From positions 1-49,926 of the forward strand of contig JAERTH010000072.1 of NCBI GenBank assembly GCA_016844955.1: a stretch of 49,926 nucleotides of DNA, written 5' to 3'. How positions within the stretch are numbered: position 1 is the stretch's first letter; each line of letters begins with the position of its first letter. The notes under the pieces are model-generated. The model saw only the letters and a list, made by a program, of their open reading frames with translations, had not been told where the DNA came from and did not search any database. The DNA comes from Fidelibacterota bacterium. GTDB lineage: Bacteria; Fidelibacterota; UBA8477; JABMPR01. Shown piece by piece: positions 25,878-34,283 of this stretch. The position numbers and the translations under genes are program-made.

Positions 25878-27755
25878 ATGTCTCGATTTTATGTTACCAC
25901 ACCTATTTACTATGTAAATGACGAACCCCATATTGGCCACGCTTATACTACCATTCTCGCAGATGTAATCTCGCGTTTTCACCGTGCTCTGGGGGATGAA
26001 ACCTATTTTTTAACCGGGACAGATGAACATGGACAAAAGGTCCAGCAGGCCGCTGAAAAACGAGGCGTATCCCCTCAACAGCATGTTGATGAATATGTCG
26101 TGCGCTTTCAGGAAAAATGGGACGCCCTGAATATTCAATATGATCAATTCATTCGAACCACCCAAGACAACCACAAATCTGTAGTAAGCCACCTCCTTCA
26201 GAAGCTTTGGGACAAAGGACTTATCTACAAAGACACCTATGAGGGCTGGTATTCCGTTGCTGAAGAGCGCTTCCTCACCGACAAGGAATATGAAGAAGGT
26301 GAATGGCGCGATGTGAAGCGGCTTTCTGAGTCCAACTACTGGTTCAAAATGTCTGCCTACCAGGAAGATTTAATCACCTACATCCACGACAATCCAGATT
26401 TCATTCAACCCACCTTCAGGAAAAATGAAGTGCTGGGTTTTCTGCGTCAGGAATTGGGTGATTTGTGTATCTCACGCCCAAAATCTCGCCTCAACTGGGG
26501 TATTGAACTGCCCTTTGATAATGAATACGTGACCTATGTCTGGTTTGATGCATTGACCAATTATATCTCCGCTATTGGCTATCCAAATGACGATGACAAT
26601 TTTAAGAAGTGGTGGCCCGTAGATTTTCATCTCATCGGAAAAGATATCCTCACCACCCATGCCGTGTATTGGCCAACCATGCTCATGGCTGCAGAATTAC
26701 CACTTCCAAAAACCATTTTTGCCCATGGCTGGTGGTTAATGGGTGATACCAAAATGTCAAAATCTTTGGGCAATGTTGTTCGCCCGCTTGATCTGGCCAA
26801 CGAATATGGAGTGGATGCCCTGCGGTACTTTCTCATGAAGGAAATGACACCGGGACAGGATGCCAGTTTTACCATGGATGCCTTTATTAGCCGTTATAAT
26901 TCGGATTTGGCCAACGACCTGGGTAATATGGTAAATCGCATCACCAAATTGATTGGTCGTAATTTCGACTATGTCTTGCCGGATCCAGGTGAAACCGCAC
27001 CTGAAGATGCAGATCTGGCCCAACATGTGGCCGGATTGACGGAGAAGGTTCGCGAGGAACTGGATCAGATGCGGGTTAATTACGCTATCAACCATGTCTT
27101 TGATGTTTTACGTGAGATCAATCGCTACCTGGAAGAAACAGCCCCCTGGAAATTATTGAAAACAGACAAGGAGCGAGCTGGAGCGGTCCTATACAATGCC
27201 GCAGAAGCACTCCGACTCAGTGCTGTTCATCTTTATCCTGTCATGCCGACAAAGATTGCCAGCCTGTTGGAAGTCATGGGCACCTCAGCCCAGGCTCGCT
27301 TTTCTGAAGATGGCTGGTTTAAGTGGGGTCACAATAAACCCGGTGTCAAACTGGGTAAGACGGATGGCCTCTTCCCCAGGATCGAAGTCAAGGAAGTCCC
27401 TGAAGAAGAACCAGCAAAACTCGACCTGAAGGATGAAGTCAGTTTTGATGACTTTATGAAAATGGATATCCGGGCAGTAAAAATCGTCAAAGCCGAAAAA
27501 CATCCCAATGCTGATAAATTGCTCAAGCTTCAAGTTGATCTTGGTGCCGAGCAGCGTCAGGTTATTGCTGGTATTGCCGAGCACTATGCACCTGAGGAAC
27601 TGGTTGGAAAATCGGTCTCCATCGTGGCCAATTTGAAACCTGCAAAAATCAGGGGCGAAATCTCTCAGGGTATGATTCTGGCCGCAGATGATGGAGAAGT
27701 GGTAACACCACTGGTCCCGCTCAAGGATGTTGAACCAGGATCCAAAGTCCGGTAA
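25878..27755 (+). CDS. metG: Methionine-tRNA ligase
   Basis: A 625-residue class I aminoacyl-tRNA synthetase. HIGH is intact at residues 18-21 and KMSKS begins near residue 292. The connective segment that carries a zinc knuckle in many MetRS lacks CxxC pairs, so this is the zinc-free type. An anticodon-binding helical domain follows, and the C-terminal about 110 residues (DFMKMDIRAVKIVKAEKHPNADKL) form a Trbp111-type tRNA-binding domain. It charges tRNA-Met for initiation and elongation. It sits 6 bp after ricT and is followed by two palindromic repeats. Confidence 0.97.
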   Translation: MSRFYVTTPIYYVNDEPHIGHAYTTILADVISRFHRALGDETYFLTGTDEHGQKVQQAAEKRGVSPQQHVDEYVVRFQEKWDALNIQYDQFIRTTQDNHKSVVSHLLQKLWDKGLIYKDTYEGWYSVAEERFLTDKEYEEGEWRDVKRLSESNYWFKMSAYQEDLITYIHDNPDFIQPTFRKNEVLGFLRQELGDLCISRPKSRLNWGIELPFDNEYVTYVWFDALTNYISAIGYPNDDDNFKKWWPVDFHLIGKDILTTHAVYWPTMLMAAELPLPKTIFAHGWWLMGDTKMSKSLGNVVRPLDLANEYGVDALRYFLMKEMTPGQDASFTMDAFISRYNSDLANDLGNMVNRITKLIGRNFDYVLPDPGETAPEDADLAQHVAGLTEKVREELDQMRVNYAINHVFDVLREINRYLEETAPWKLLKTDKERAGAVLYNAAEALRLSAVHLYPVMPTKIASLLEVMGTSAQARFSEDGWFKWGHNKPGVKLGKTDGLFPRIEVKEVPEEEPAKLDLKDEVSFDDFMKMDIRAVKIVKAEKHPNADKLLKLQVDLGAEQRQVIAGIAEHYAPEELVGKSVSIVANLKPAKIRGEISQGMILAADDGEVVTPLVPLKDVEPGSKVR

Positions 27756-27768
27756 CTGTATTCCATAT

Positions 27769-27796
27769 CCAAGCGCGGATTCGAATCCGCGCCTGG
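27769..27796. repeat. 28-bp palindrome, copy 2
   Basis: CCAAGCGCGGATTC and its near-perfect complement, 13 bp after the metG stop. It differs from a perfect palindrome only near the outer arm (CCAAG against CCTGG). Confidence 0.85.
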
Positions 27797-27806
27797 GTCA
27801 AATTAA

Positions 27807-27863
27807 CCCTTCGACAAGCTCAGGGAGACGAAACTGAAGCGCGTCATGCTGAGCCCGAAGCAT
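27807..27863. repeat. TTCGA...CTCAGG-type palindromic element
   Basis: CCCTTCGACAAGCTCAGGG (27807-27825) is an imperfect palindrome, followed by a second unit GTCATGCTGAGCCCGAAGC (27843-27861). It lies between metG and the TatD gene, 10 bp from a 28-bp palindrome. The same two motifs recur at 43365-43432. Confidence 0.75.
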
Positions 27864-27886
27864 AAAGAACCAATTATCAAAACAAT

Positions 27887-28651
27887 ATGAAATTTATAGA
27901 TACCCATTGTCATATCAACATTAAGCCACTTCTAGAACGGCCGGATGAGGTTGTGGAAGCCGCGTTGATACAGGGTGTGGAAAAAATGGTGGTCATCGGT
28001 ATTGATATTGAGACTTCTGCACAGGCCATTGAACTGGCTGAGAAGTTCCCACAGATTTATGCTGCTGCCGGTATTCATCCCAATGATTGCTCAAGGGCGC
28101 CTGATCACTGGGAAAACGAAATTCTTGATATGCTCTCACATCCCAAGGTGGTAGCTGTTGGCGAAACTGGTCTGGATTATTACTGGGATGATTCACCTCC
28201 CGATTTGCAGAAAATTTTCTTTCGAGATCATCTTGACCTGGCACTGGCAACAGGTAAGCCTGTCATAGTCCACAACCGTGAAGCCGATGCGGATATCGTT
28301 CAACAAATTCTTGAACACGGGAATAACATAGGTGTTTTTCACTGCTGGCCTTCCCCCTGGGATATCGCCAAACCGCTACTAGACAAAGGTTATCACATCT
28401 CTTTCACTGGAACCGTTACTTTCAAGAAAAATGAAGCTGTGCAGGATGTGGCCACTCGCATGCCCCTGGAGCGACTCATGCTGGAAACCGACAGCCCCTT
28501 TCTCACTCCGGTTCCACATCGGGGAAAGCGTCCCAACGAACCCAAATACATCCCCCACATTGCTGCCAAAATCGCTGAGTTAAGGGGCATTGCTGTGGAA
28601 GATTTAGCCCGGAAAACCACTATAAATGCAGAAGTATTTTTCAAAATTTGA
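27887..28651 (+). CDS. TatD-family metal-dependent hydrolase
   Basis: A 254-residue TIM-barrel hydrolase. Metal ligands are visible as HCH in DTHCHIN (start), Glu in GETGLDYYW (near residue 91), His in VHNREA, His in FHCWPS and Asp in LETDSPFLTP. TatD proteins are DNases or tRNA/D-aminoacyl-type hydrolases in the cytoplasm. It is of normal length. It follows metG and precedes rsmA, a very common bacterial order (metG-tatD-rsmA). Palindromic repeats fill both intergenic gaps. Confidence 0.93.
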   Translation: MKFIDTHCHINIKPLLERPDEVVEAALIQGVEKMVVIGIDIETSAQAIELAEKFPQIYAAAGIHPNDCSRAPDHWENEILDMLSHPKVVAVGETGLDYYWDDSPPDLQKIFFRDHLDLALATGKPVIVHNREADADIVQQILEHGNNIGVFHCWPSPWDIAKPLLDKGYHISFTGTVTFKKNEAVQDVATRMPLERLMLETDSPFLTPVPHRGKRPNEPKYIPHIAAKIAELRGIAVEDLARKTTINAEVFFKI

Positions 28652-28683
28652 TCCTCAAAATAAGCTTTACCCTGGAAGGGTAC

Positions 28684-28703
28684 GGACGCGATGCATCGCG
28701 TCC
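28684..28703. repeat. 20-bp perfect palindrome GGACGCGATGCATCGCGTCC
   Basis: All 10 base pairs match. It lies in the 90-bp gap between the TatD and rsmA genes. It belongs to a different family from the 28-bp palindromes. Confidence 0.8.
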
Positions 28704-28741
28704 CCACATTTTTGCCACAACCCATTTCTCAAGGACAGTAT

Positions 28742-29527
28742 ATGGGCTTAAGACCTGATTTACGAGCCCTGAAAAAATGGGGCCAGAATTTTATCACCGA
28801 CCCTTCCCTGCTGGACAAACTCGTGCGTACCGTCAATCCTCAACCCCAGGATGACATGATCGAAATTGGTCCCGGTTCTGGAGCCCTGACCCGTCTATTT
28901 GCCCCAAAAGTCAAAACCCTGCACGCCATTGAAATTGACGAACGCATGTCAGAATATCTGGATCCTCTCAAAGATGAAATCCCCTCATTTACATATGAGC
29001 AAGCGGATTTTCTCAAATGGTCTCCACCAGCGAATCTGAAATCATTTCGACTCATGGGGAATATTCCCTATTACATCACATCTTCGCTTATCCTGCAGGC
29101 TTTTGAACACCACGAGCGAATTACCGACGTACACTTTCTCATGCAAAAGGAGGTAGGGAAGCGTCTGGTAGCACCTCATGGTTCAAAGCAATATGGCATT
29201 TTGTCTGTCTATGCTGCCCTGTTTGCAAAAACAGAATATCTGTTTGATATCAGTCGCCACATCTTTTACCCGGTTCCTGATGTTGACTCCTGTTTTGTGA
29301 GGTTCAGTTTTGAGGAGAAGCGCGAAGTTTCCCCGGAGATGGAACCACATTTGCGCCTGGTGGTCAGAACAGCTTTTAATCAGCGCCGGAAAACATTAAG
29401 AAACAGCTTGAAGAAACTCATTATTGACAAGGATCGAGCTGAATCCGAATTCGATCTTAACCTGAGACCCGAACAAGTGAGTCCTGAAGAATTTTTAAAA
29501 CTTACACAGATTATTATTCAACACTGA
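28742..29527 (+). CDS. rsmA: 16S rRNA (adenine1518/1519-N6)-dimethyltransferase
   Basis: A 261-residue KsgA-type methyltransferase. KKWGQNFI marks the N-terminus, IGPGSGALT the SAM site and NIPYYITSSLI the catalytic NxPY motif. FNQRRKTLRNSLK is a conserved rRNA-contact helix. It dimethylates two adjacent adenines in helix 45 of 16S rRNA during late 30S assembly. ATG at 28742 is chosen since AAGGA precedes it; an earlier in-frame ATG lies inside the palindrome at 28684-28703 and would add 17 unrelated residues. Confidence 0.96.
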   Translation: MGLRPDLRALKKWGQNFITDPSLLDKLVRTVNPQPQDDMIEIGPGSGALTRLFAPKVKTLHAIEIDERMSEYLDPLKDEIPSFTYEQADFLKWSPPANLKSFRLMGNIPYYITSSLILQAFEHHERITDVHFLMQKEVGKRLVAPHGSKQYGILSVYAALFAKTEYLFDISRHIFYPVPDVDSCFVRFSFEEKREVSPEMEPHLRLVVRTAFNQRRKTLRNSLKKLIIDKDRAESEFDLNLRPEQVSPEEFLKLTQIIIQH

Positions 29528-29552
29528 TCATATTTTTCAAGGGAGGGAATCC

Positions 29553-31016
29553 ATGAAACAACGTACGCTTATCTTTGTTGTCCTGTTGCTTGCCTTTACA
29601 GTTATTGGTTTACCTATGAGTAAGGTTGATTCGCAACTCAAAGAACTTCAACCCGAATTGAAACTTCTGGAAACCTGGCTTGAAGCACAACAACTATACC
29701 GAGGCATTCCCGGTATCGCTATAGGGCTGGTTTACGAGCAGGAGCTGATCTATGCCAGGGGTTTCGGTGTGGCGGACCTGGAAACCAACAGGCCTGTGGA
29801 TGAGAACACACCCTATCGCATTGCATCGATTACCAAAACTTTTACAGCTACCGCACTGGTCCAGCTGCGGGATGCCGGGAAACTTCGTCTGGATGACCCC
29901 GTTGTGGATTATCTCCCCTGGTTTAATGTAAAACAGCGCTTCCCGGGACAACAACCCATCACCATCCGTCAATTGTTGACCCACTCGTCTGGATTACCTC
30001 GTGAAGCTGACTTTCCCTATTGGACGGATCATAACTTTCCCACCATGGAGGAAATCAAAGCAAAACTGGGTTCCCAGGAAACCATCTATGAGCCAGCCAC
30101 GGAATTGAAGTATTCCAATCTGGCAATGTCTCTTGCGGGAGAAGTTGTGGCTGCGGCCTCCGGCATGTCATACGAGGGTTACATCCAGGAACACATTTTT
30201 GATCCCCTGAGCATGACTTCCAGCACCGTTCACCCTGACCCCATTTACCAAAAAGCACTGGTGACCCCCTACTCGCTTCGACAACCGGATAATTCACGCA
30301 ATATTGAAGACTATACCGACAGCAAGGGAATCACACCGGCTGCCAATATTGCCTCAACAGTAACTGATCTGGCCAGGTATGTCAGTTTTCAATTCCGTGA
30401 TGATGAGAACACCCCAGGGGCAGTCCTAAGAGGCACGTCCTTGAAGGAGATGCATCGGGTACATTTTCTAAACAAGCGCTGGACCAGTGGGTATGGACTT
30501 GGATGGGCTGTCTGGCGTCGTGGTGGTAAAACGGTGAATGGTCATGCCGGTTGGGTTGGTGGGAATCGAACCCAGATCATGTTTATTCCTGAAGACAAGG
30601 TTGCTGTGATTGTCTTAACCAATTCGGATGATGGTGAACCAAGTTTTCTGGCCCGACACATCCTTGATTTCATGGGACCAGCTATCGTTAATGAATGCGA
30701 ACCATCTGCCTCCCCTGAAGAATTTGACCCTGTCTGGGTGAAATACACGGGCACCTATGTAGAACCGGGCCCCTACTACACAGAGGTTCTGATCCGTGAT
30801 GAACAGTTGATCATGAGCACTTTGAGTTTTCCACCTGAAGATAGCCCAGATAGCGAAATCGTTGAGCTGAGCCCCGAGGATCAACATATCTTCCGCATGT
30901 CAGGCAGTAATGGAAACGGTGAGTTGGTGATTTTTGAGTTTGATGAAGCAGGCAAGATCAATCAGGTCAAAGTGGGTAGCAACTATATCTATCCCGAGGC
31001 TTTATACAACAAATAG
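29553..31016 (+). CDS. Secreted class C beta-lactamase-like serine hydrolase
   Basis: A 487-residue protein with a signal peptide (residues 1-20). The catalytic motifs are complete: SxxK as Ser92-Ile-Thr-Lys95, YxN as Tyr187-Ser-Asn189, and HxG as His331-Ala-Gly333. These belong to the beta-lactamase/D-alanyl-D-alanine carboxypeptidase/esterase superfamily. Residues after about 375 form a beta-rich C-terminal extension. It may act on cell-wall peptides or esters; beta-lactam resistance cannot be claimed. It starts 25 bp after rsmA behind a strong GGGAGG-type ribosome site and is probably cotranscribed with it. Confidence 0.88.
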   Translation: MKQRTLIFVVLLLAFTVIGLPMSKVDSQLKELQPELKLLETWLEAQQLYRGIPGIAIGLVYEQELIYARGFGVADLETNRPVDENTPYRIASITKTFTATALVQLRDAGKLRLDDPVVDYLPWFNVKQRFPGQQPITIRQLLTHSSGLPREADFPYWTDHNFPTMEEIKAKLGSQETIYEPATELKYSNLAMSLAGEVVAAASGMSYEGYIQEHIFDPLSMTSSTVHPDPIYQKALVTPYSLRQPDNSRNIEDYTDSKGITPAANIASTVTDLARYVSFQFRDDENTPGAVLRGTSLKEMHRVHFLNKRWTSGYGLGWAVWRRGGKTVNGHAGWVGGNRTQIMFIPEDKVAVIVLTNSDDGEPSFLARHILDFMGPAIVNECEPSASPEEFDPVWVKYTGTYVEPGPYYTEVLIRDEQLIMSTLSFPPEDSPDSEIVELSPEDQHIFRMSGSNGNGELVIFEFDEAGKINQVKVGSNYIYPEALYNK

Positions 31017-31046
31017 CCTGGTGTGAAAGGGTTGTGTGGGAGGTTA

Positions 31047-31136
31047 TTAAAGTCGGGTAAAAACCATGATCAACATCAGGGTTGCTATGAGAATAAACAG
31101 TTGCGCGCCGTATTCTTTTTTTTCTTCCATAGCCAT
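31047..31136 (-). CDS. Predicted 29-residue single-span membrane peptide
   Basis: ATG at 31136-31134 is followed by MAMEEKKEYGAQLFILIATL and then a hydrophobic end (MLIMVFTRL). A charged N-terminus and a membrane span of about 18 residues give the look of a small respiratory or toxin-like accessory peptide. GGAG lies about 7 nt upstream. It stands convergent to the serine hydrolase gene, 30 bp from its stop. No homologue is known to me, so translation is unproven. Confidence 0.4.
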   Translation of the reverse strand: MAMEEKKEYGAQLFILIATLMLIMVFTRL

Positions 31137-31244
31137 TTCTCCAATACTCTCCCCGAGTTATTTCTATTGTCGGACATAAATATGGAAGATTGAGCAAATC
31201 TTTATGTGTTGGGGGTCACAACCCAAAAGCTCATGTGTTCTGGA

Positions 31245-31895
31245 TCAACCGGATTTAAACAGGGGTTTACCTTCCCAAATGTGAACACCGGGCTCATTTG
31301 CGGCTATGATTTTTTGAATTGTTAGAGCAATAACTTGCGCATGAATGGGTTTGTACTTCCAGGGGATCATGAAAGCCAGGGGCTGCGCAATGAGTTTACC
31401 TACCAACTCCCCCGGTCTACTTTCCTCCCTATTGCCCAGCAACAAGCTGGGCCTGAGAATGTGGACCTTTTTAAAACCAACTTCCTGTATATCTGATTCC
31501 AACTGACCCTTAACACGACTATAAAAAACCGAGGACTCTGGATTGGCTCCAATTGAGGAGATGAGGATGAATGTTTGACAGCCCTCTTCCAGTGCAATCT
31601 TAGCAATTGCCAGAGGAAGATCGTGGTCCACATGTGTAAATGCTGCCTGCGATCCAGCAGTTTTGATGGTGGTTCCCATGGCACAGATCAGAACATCTGT
31701 TTTTAAATCCTCCCGCAGCTGATCCAGGTCTGAAAAGTCATGGATGGCCTGATTGATGAATGTCTTTTGCTTCAAGCTCGAAATGGGTCTCCTGGTAATA
31801 GCACTTACCTGTTCATAATCCCCTTCAGCAATGCTCTCCAGAAATTGCCTTCCAATGAGACCGGTGGAACCAATTACTGCAATACGTTGTGACAT
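31245..31895 (-). CDS. NAD(P)-binding protein, HTATIP2/TIP30-like atypical SDR
   Basis: A 216-residue Rossmann protein. GSTGLIG at 9-15 is the GxxGxxG motif. FILISSIGANPESSVFYSRVKGQLE carries the Ser and the Tyr-xxx-Lys pair of atypical SDRs, and HILRPSLLLG follows. Such proteins resemble human TIP30/HTATIP2 and bacterial YwnB-like reductases, whose substrates are mostly unknown. ATG at 31895 has AGGAGG 8 nt upstream, so an open frame reaching 31979 is not the start. It is followed downstream by the 29-residue peptide gene. Confidence 0.85.
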   Translation of the reverse strand: MSQRIAVIGSTGLIGRQFLESIAEGDYEQVSAITRRPISSLKQKTFINQAIHDFSDLDQLREDLKTDVLICAMGTTIKTAGSQAAFTHVDHDLPLAIAKIALEEGCQTFILISSIGANPESSVFYSRVKGQLESDIQEVGFKKVHILRPSLLLGNREESRPGELVGKLIAQPLAFMIPWKYKPIHAQVIALTIQKIIAANEPGVHIWEGKPLFKSG

Positions 31896-31982
31896 GTGTG
31901 CTGCCTCCTCTTTGCTGATATAGCGAAAATCATATTCATCACCCCGGTTATAGTTGATAATATGCAGCAGGAAGCACAATTC

Positions 31983-32084
31983 GAAAGTGATTTCCCGAGG
32001 AGTGAAGCGACGACTAAATCATTTTCAGTTTAGCCCCTGTTTTTGAAACCAACTTGATTCGCTCCGCTCATTGAAAGTTGGTTT
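31983..32084. repeat. 102-bp direct repeat, left copy (two hairpins)
   Basis: Matches 32750-32851 at about 86 of 102 positions by hand count. It holds hairpin 1 (GAAAGTGAT...ATCATTTTC) and hairpin 2 (AAACCAACTT...AAAGTTGGTTT). It overlaps the 3' end of the transposase gene and encodes its last residues. Confidence 0.85.
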
Positions 32085-32620
32085 GGGGATAGCTGGCTCT
32101 CAACAAAGTCCTGATACAAACGAGCACCACCATACACTTCGTCGTAAAAAGAATCTTCAGGTTTGATTTCTCCTGAGATTATGTCATTGTAGTTTGAATA
32201 TAGCCATGATCCTGGCCGGGAAGTCAACCCTGCGTTGACTGGATTCAGATGGATGTATCGTGGCAACTCAGCCACATGATGATCATCACTCAGCGCGCCA
32301 GTTTTGAATGATCCTCCAAATACGTGCCCCAGATGTGAATACTTGCGGTTAAAGTATTTTGCATATGCTAGCTGAAGTCTTTGAAAGAATCGACTTAAGC
32401 CACAGTCCTTTTTAGTCCGCAGGAAAAAATGAAAATGATTGGGCATCAAACAGTATGCGATTAGTTCAAACTCATCCCTCATTTTCAATTTCACCATTTT
32501 CTTTGTGAACCATTGATAATCTGCAGAAGACTTAAAGAGTACCATTTTGTTGTTTCCACGATTATAAACGTGAATGAGACAACCTATAGTCAGGTTGCTC
32601 TTGTCAAAGCTGAGTGCCAT
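32030..32620 (-). CDS. REP-associated tyrosine transposase (RAYT, Y1/HUH family)
   Basis: A 196-residue single-strand DNA transposase. The HUH metal site is HFH in LMPNHFHFFLR. The catalytic Tyr is probably in the helix ending YIHLNPVNAG, typical of the transposase_17/RAYT group. These enzymes cut and join at hairpin repeats (REPs) and are thought to spread them. Here 102-bp direct repeats flank the gene, with a third hairpin copy between the start and the right repeat. The final 18 residues (QLSMSGANQVGFKNRG) are encoded by the left repeat. It is complete, with AAAGG about 9 nt before the ATG. Confidence 0.88.
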   Translation of the reverse strand: MALSFDKSNLTIGCLIHVYNRGNNKMVLFKSSADYQWFTKKMVKLKMRDEFELIAYCLMPNHFHFFLRTKKDCGLSRFFQRLQLAYAKYFNRKYSHLGHVFGGSFKTGALSDDHHVAELPRYIHLNPVNAGLTSRPGSWLYSNYNDIISGEIKPEDSFYDEVYGGARLYQDFVESQLSPNQLSMSGANQVGFKNRG

Positions 32621-32673
32621 GATAGAAACCTTTATTTATTTGTGGGTTGGTGAAATATATAAATAAATGGTGT

Positions 32674-32713
32674 GAAACCAACTTGACTCACGTTGTTCGT
32701 TTAAAATCGGTTT
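32674..32713. repeat. Middle copy of the hairpin-2 unit
   Basis: GAAACCAACTTGACTC ... AAAATCGGTTT is a diverged copy of hairpin 2 of the 102-bp repeat, located upstream of the transposase gene, in the same orientation as the flanking copies. Confidence 0.75.
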
Positions 32714-32749
32714 AGAAAAGGTGTTTTTCAGACAGGTAACAGGTCTTTA

Positions 32750-32851
32750 GAAAGTGATTTCCGGAGGAGTAGAGCGACGACTATATCACTTTCGGGTTAG
32801 CCCCTGTTCTTGAAACCAACTTGGCTCACTTTGTTCGCTGAAAGTTGGTTT
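32750..32851. repeat. 102-bp direct repeat, right copy (two hairpins)
   Basis: Hairpin 1 has perfect 9-bp arms (GAAAGTGAT / ATCACTTTC), and hairpin 2 pairs AAACCAACTT with AAGTTGGTTT. It ends 5 bp before the stop of the metallopeptidase gene. Confidence 0.85.
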
Positions 32852-32856
32852 AGGGT

Positions 32857-33759
32857 TTAGGCGAAATACTTGGGTTCATCTTGTATGAATTCTTCCTGTT
32901 CCCACTCCTCAAGCTTCTTTTTTCCGCGCTGGCGCTTAAGAAACCAGGCCAAGATAACGATCAGGGGGGAAAGCGCCCAAAGAACACCTGGGATGGTGGA
33001 GATTTTGAAGAACCAAAATCTGGCTTCTAGACTTTCCCGCCAGGCAATTTCAAAATCGATGAGATCCTCTCCTGTCTCAGCCAGAAATCGCTCCCTGAAG
33101 CTCAACTCATCAGCCCTCAACAAGTAGGGCAGTATAGATTCACCATAGCGTTGAATTAGAAAGCGGGTTGCATCCAATGACTGACCATAAGCCAGACTAG
33201 CCCGCTTATGGTTAAAACTGAGAATTACATCAAGATCAACCAGGGGAATCAGCCTTCCGCGGGCGGTTGCCGTCCCCAGTCCCATGAAGCCGCCCCAATC
33301 CATCTGCCCGGAATGCCATTGGGCCAATCCTTCATTTAACCAGACAGGAATGCTTACTTCATTCTGCCCCAACAGGCTATGAAACAATTCATGTTTAAGG
33401 GTTGAGAGCCACTGACTGCGATTTCTCCCATAGATGTGGATTTCTGACCCTGATCGAGCGATCCCGGCACTCCAATAAGGCAGGGAATGCAGGTTCGTAC
33501 CGACAGCTTCAGGATCATAGTAAAACCTGATCTCCAATTTCTTGTCAAGGTTTAAACCAAATAGCGATTGATAATGTTGCTGTTCCTTGAGAACCAATTG
33601 ATGCGCCGTCTTCAGGAGGGTTGAATCTCCTCGGTCTGAAATAATGGTTATGCTGCCCGATTGGTACATGAGGGATTCGGCTGATGCTGGACTCAATAAA
33701 AAAACAAGGGAAACCAGTAGCATACAACGCATCTTGGACAAAAAGTTATTACTCCTCAT
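32857..33759 (-). CDS. Membrane-anchored peptidase MA-like metallopeptidase
   Basis: A 300-residue exported protein with a signal peptide (about 10-27). LKHELFH contains HExxH at 123-127, and WLNEGLAQW carries Glu143 as third zinc ligand, the gluzincin pattern of peptidase MA-like proteins. A membrane segment lies near residues 258-276 (LWALSPLIVILAWFL), followed by a basic then acidic cytoplasmic tail. The catalytic domain would face the periplasm. Its start overlaps the 3' end of the frameshifted transposase at 33749, so its natural promoter or upstream partner was probably displaced by insertion. Confidence 0.82.
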   Translation of the reverse strand: MRSNNFLSKMRCMLLVSLVFLLSPASAESLMYQSGSITIISDRGDSTLLKTAHQLVLKEQQHYQSLFGLNLDKKLEIRFYYDPEAVGTNLHSLPYWSAGIARSGSEIHIYGRNRSQWLSTLKHELFHSLLGQNEVSIPVWLNEGLAQWHSGQMDWGGFMGLGTATARGRLIPLVDLDVILSFNHKRASLAYGQSLDATRFLIQRYGESILPYLLRADELSFRERFLAETGEDLIDFEIAWRESLEARFWFFKISTIPGVLWALSPLIVILAWFLKRQRGKKKLEEWEQEEFIQDEPKYFA

Positions 33760-34269
33760 GATGGCTCCAACTTAGAGGATTATTTTTAATGTATTGGCGA
33801 ATTCGATTCAAATCCGCCTCACCACGAACAATCTGATCATGAAAATTGCGTTGCCATATTTTGTGACCTGGGGTTTTTCGCAATTGGTATATTTGTTTTG
33901 TTGATACCGTTTTAAATGCACCAATAAACCGTCCTAACGATTTCCGTTTTTTTGGGGGGGCCGTGTAGATGTGTTTCGCGAAACACATCTATCTCCCCGT
34001 AATTCTATAATTCCGTGCAAATGGTCGGGCATGATTACGAATTCGTGTAATTCGACATATTCAAAATGATTTTCCAACCATTCCCAAGACTGCAGAACAA
34101 TTTGACCAAATTCATTCAATAGCATACTGCCATTCTGAATTTCACCAAAAAATGGGTGACGTTTCTTAGATACAATCGTTATGAAATACTGCCCATCTTT
34201 TTTGTAGTTAAATCCGTTTAATCGCATCGAACGGTTTTTGTAAACAGGATGTCCAGAATGATAAGTCAA
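33749..34269 (-). pseudogene. Frameshifted Y1/HUH transposase (possible programmed -1 shift)
   Basis: Two overlapping frames together give about 173 residues, the normal length for IS200-like Y1 transposases. The first frame (34269-33934) has RLNGFNYKKDGQYFITIV and the HUH site MPDHLHG. The second (to 33749) has IWQRNFHDQIV and IRQYIKNNPLSW, the usual C-terminal end. They meet at a C7-A7-C tract (33960-33946) where the zero frame reads CAA AAA AAC, giving the A AAA AAC slippery heptamer (33952-33946). A -1 slip there joins the frames exactly. A 26-bp perfect palindrome (33966-33991) lies just upstream in the first frame. Either the gene is broken by a homopolymer change or it uses frameshifting, as many insertion sequences do. 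Confidence 0.75.
33966..33991. repeat. 26-bp perfect palindrome inside the frameshifted transposase
   Basis: TAGATGTGTTTCG and its exact complement form 13 base pairs. Its residues (RCVSRNTS) fall in a variable loop between the HUH motif and the C-terminal helix, so it looks like a repeat insertion. Confidence 0.75.
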
Positions 34270-34283
34270 GGGTATTTATTGTA

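Noticed and set aside
27769..27796. T-arm of a tRNA (GGATTCGAATCC resembles GGTTCGAATCC)
   Set aside because: The sequence is a simple palindrome repeated four times; no acceptor, D or anticodon arm is present around any copy.
31200..31225. Terminator after the NAD(P)-binding or serine hydrolase gene (TTGGG...CCCAA)
   Set aside because: Short stem and no T-run on either strand.
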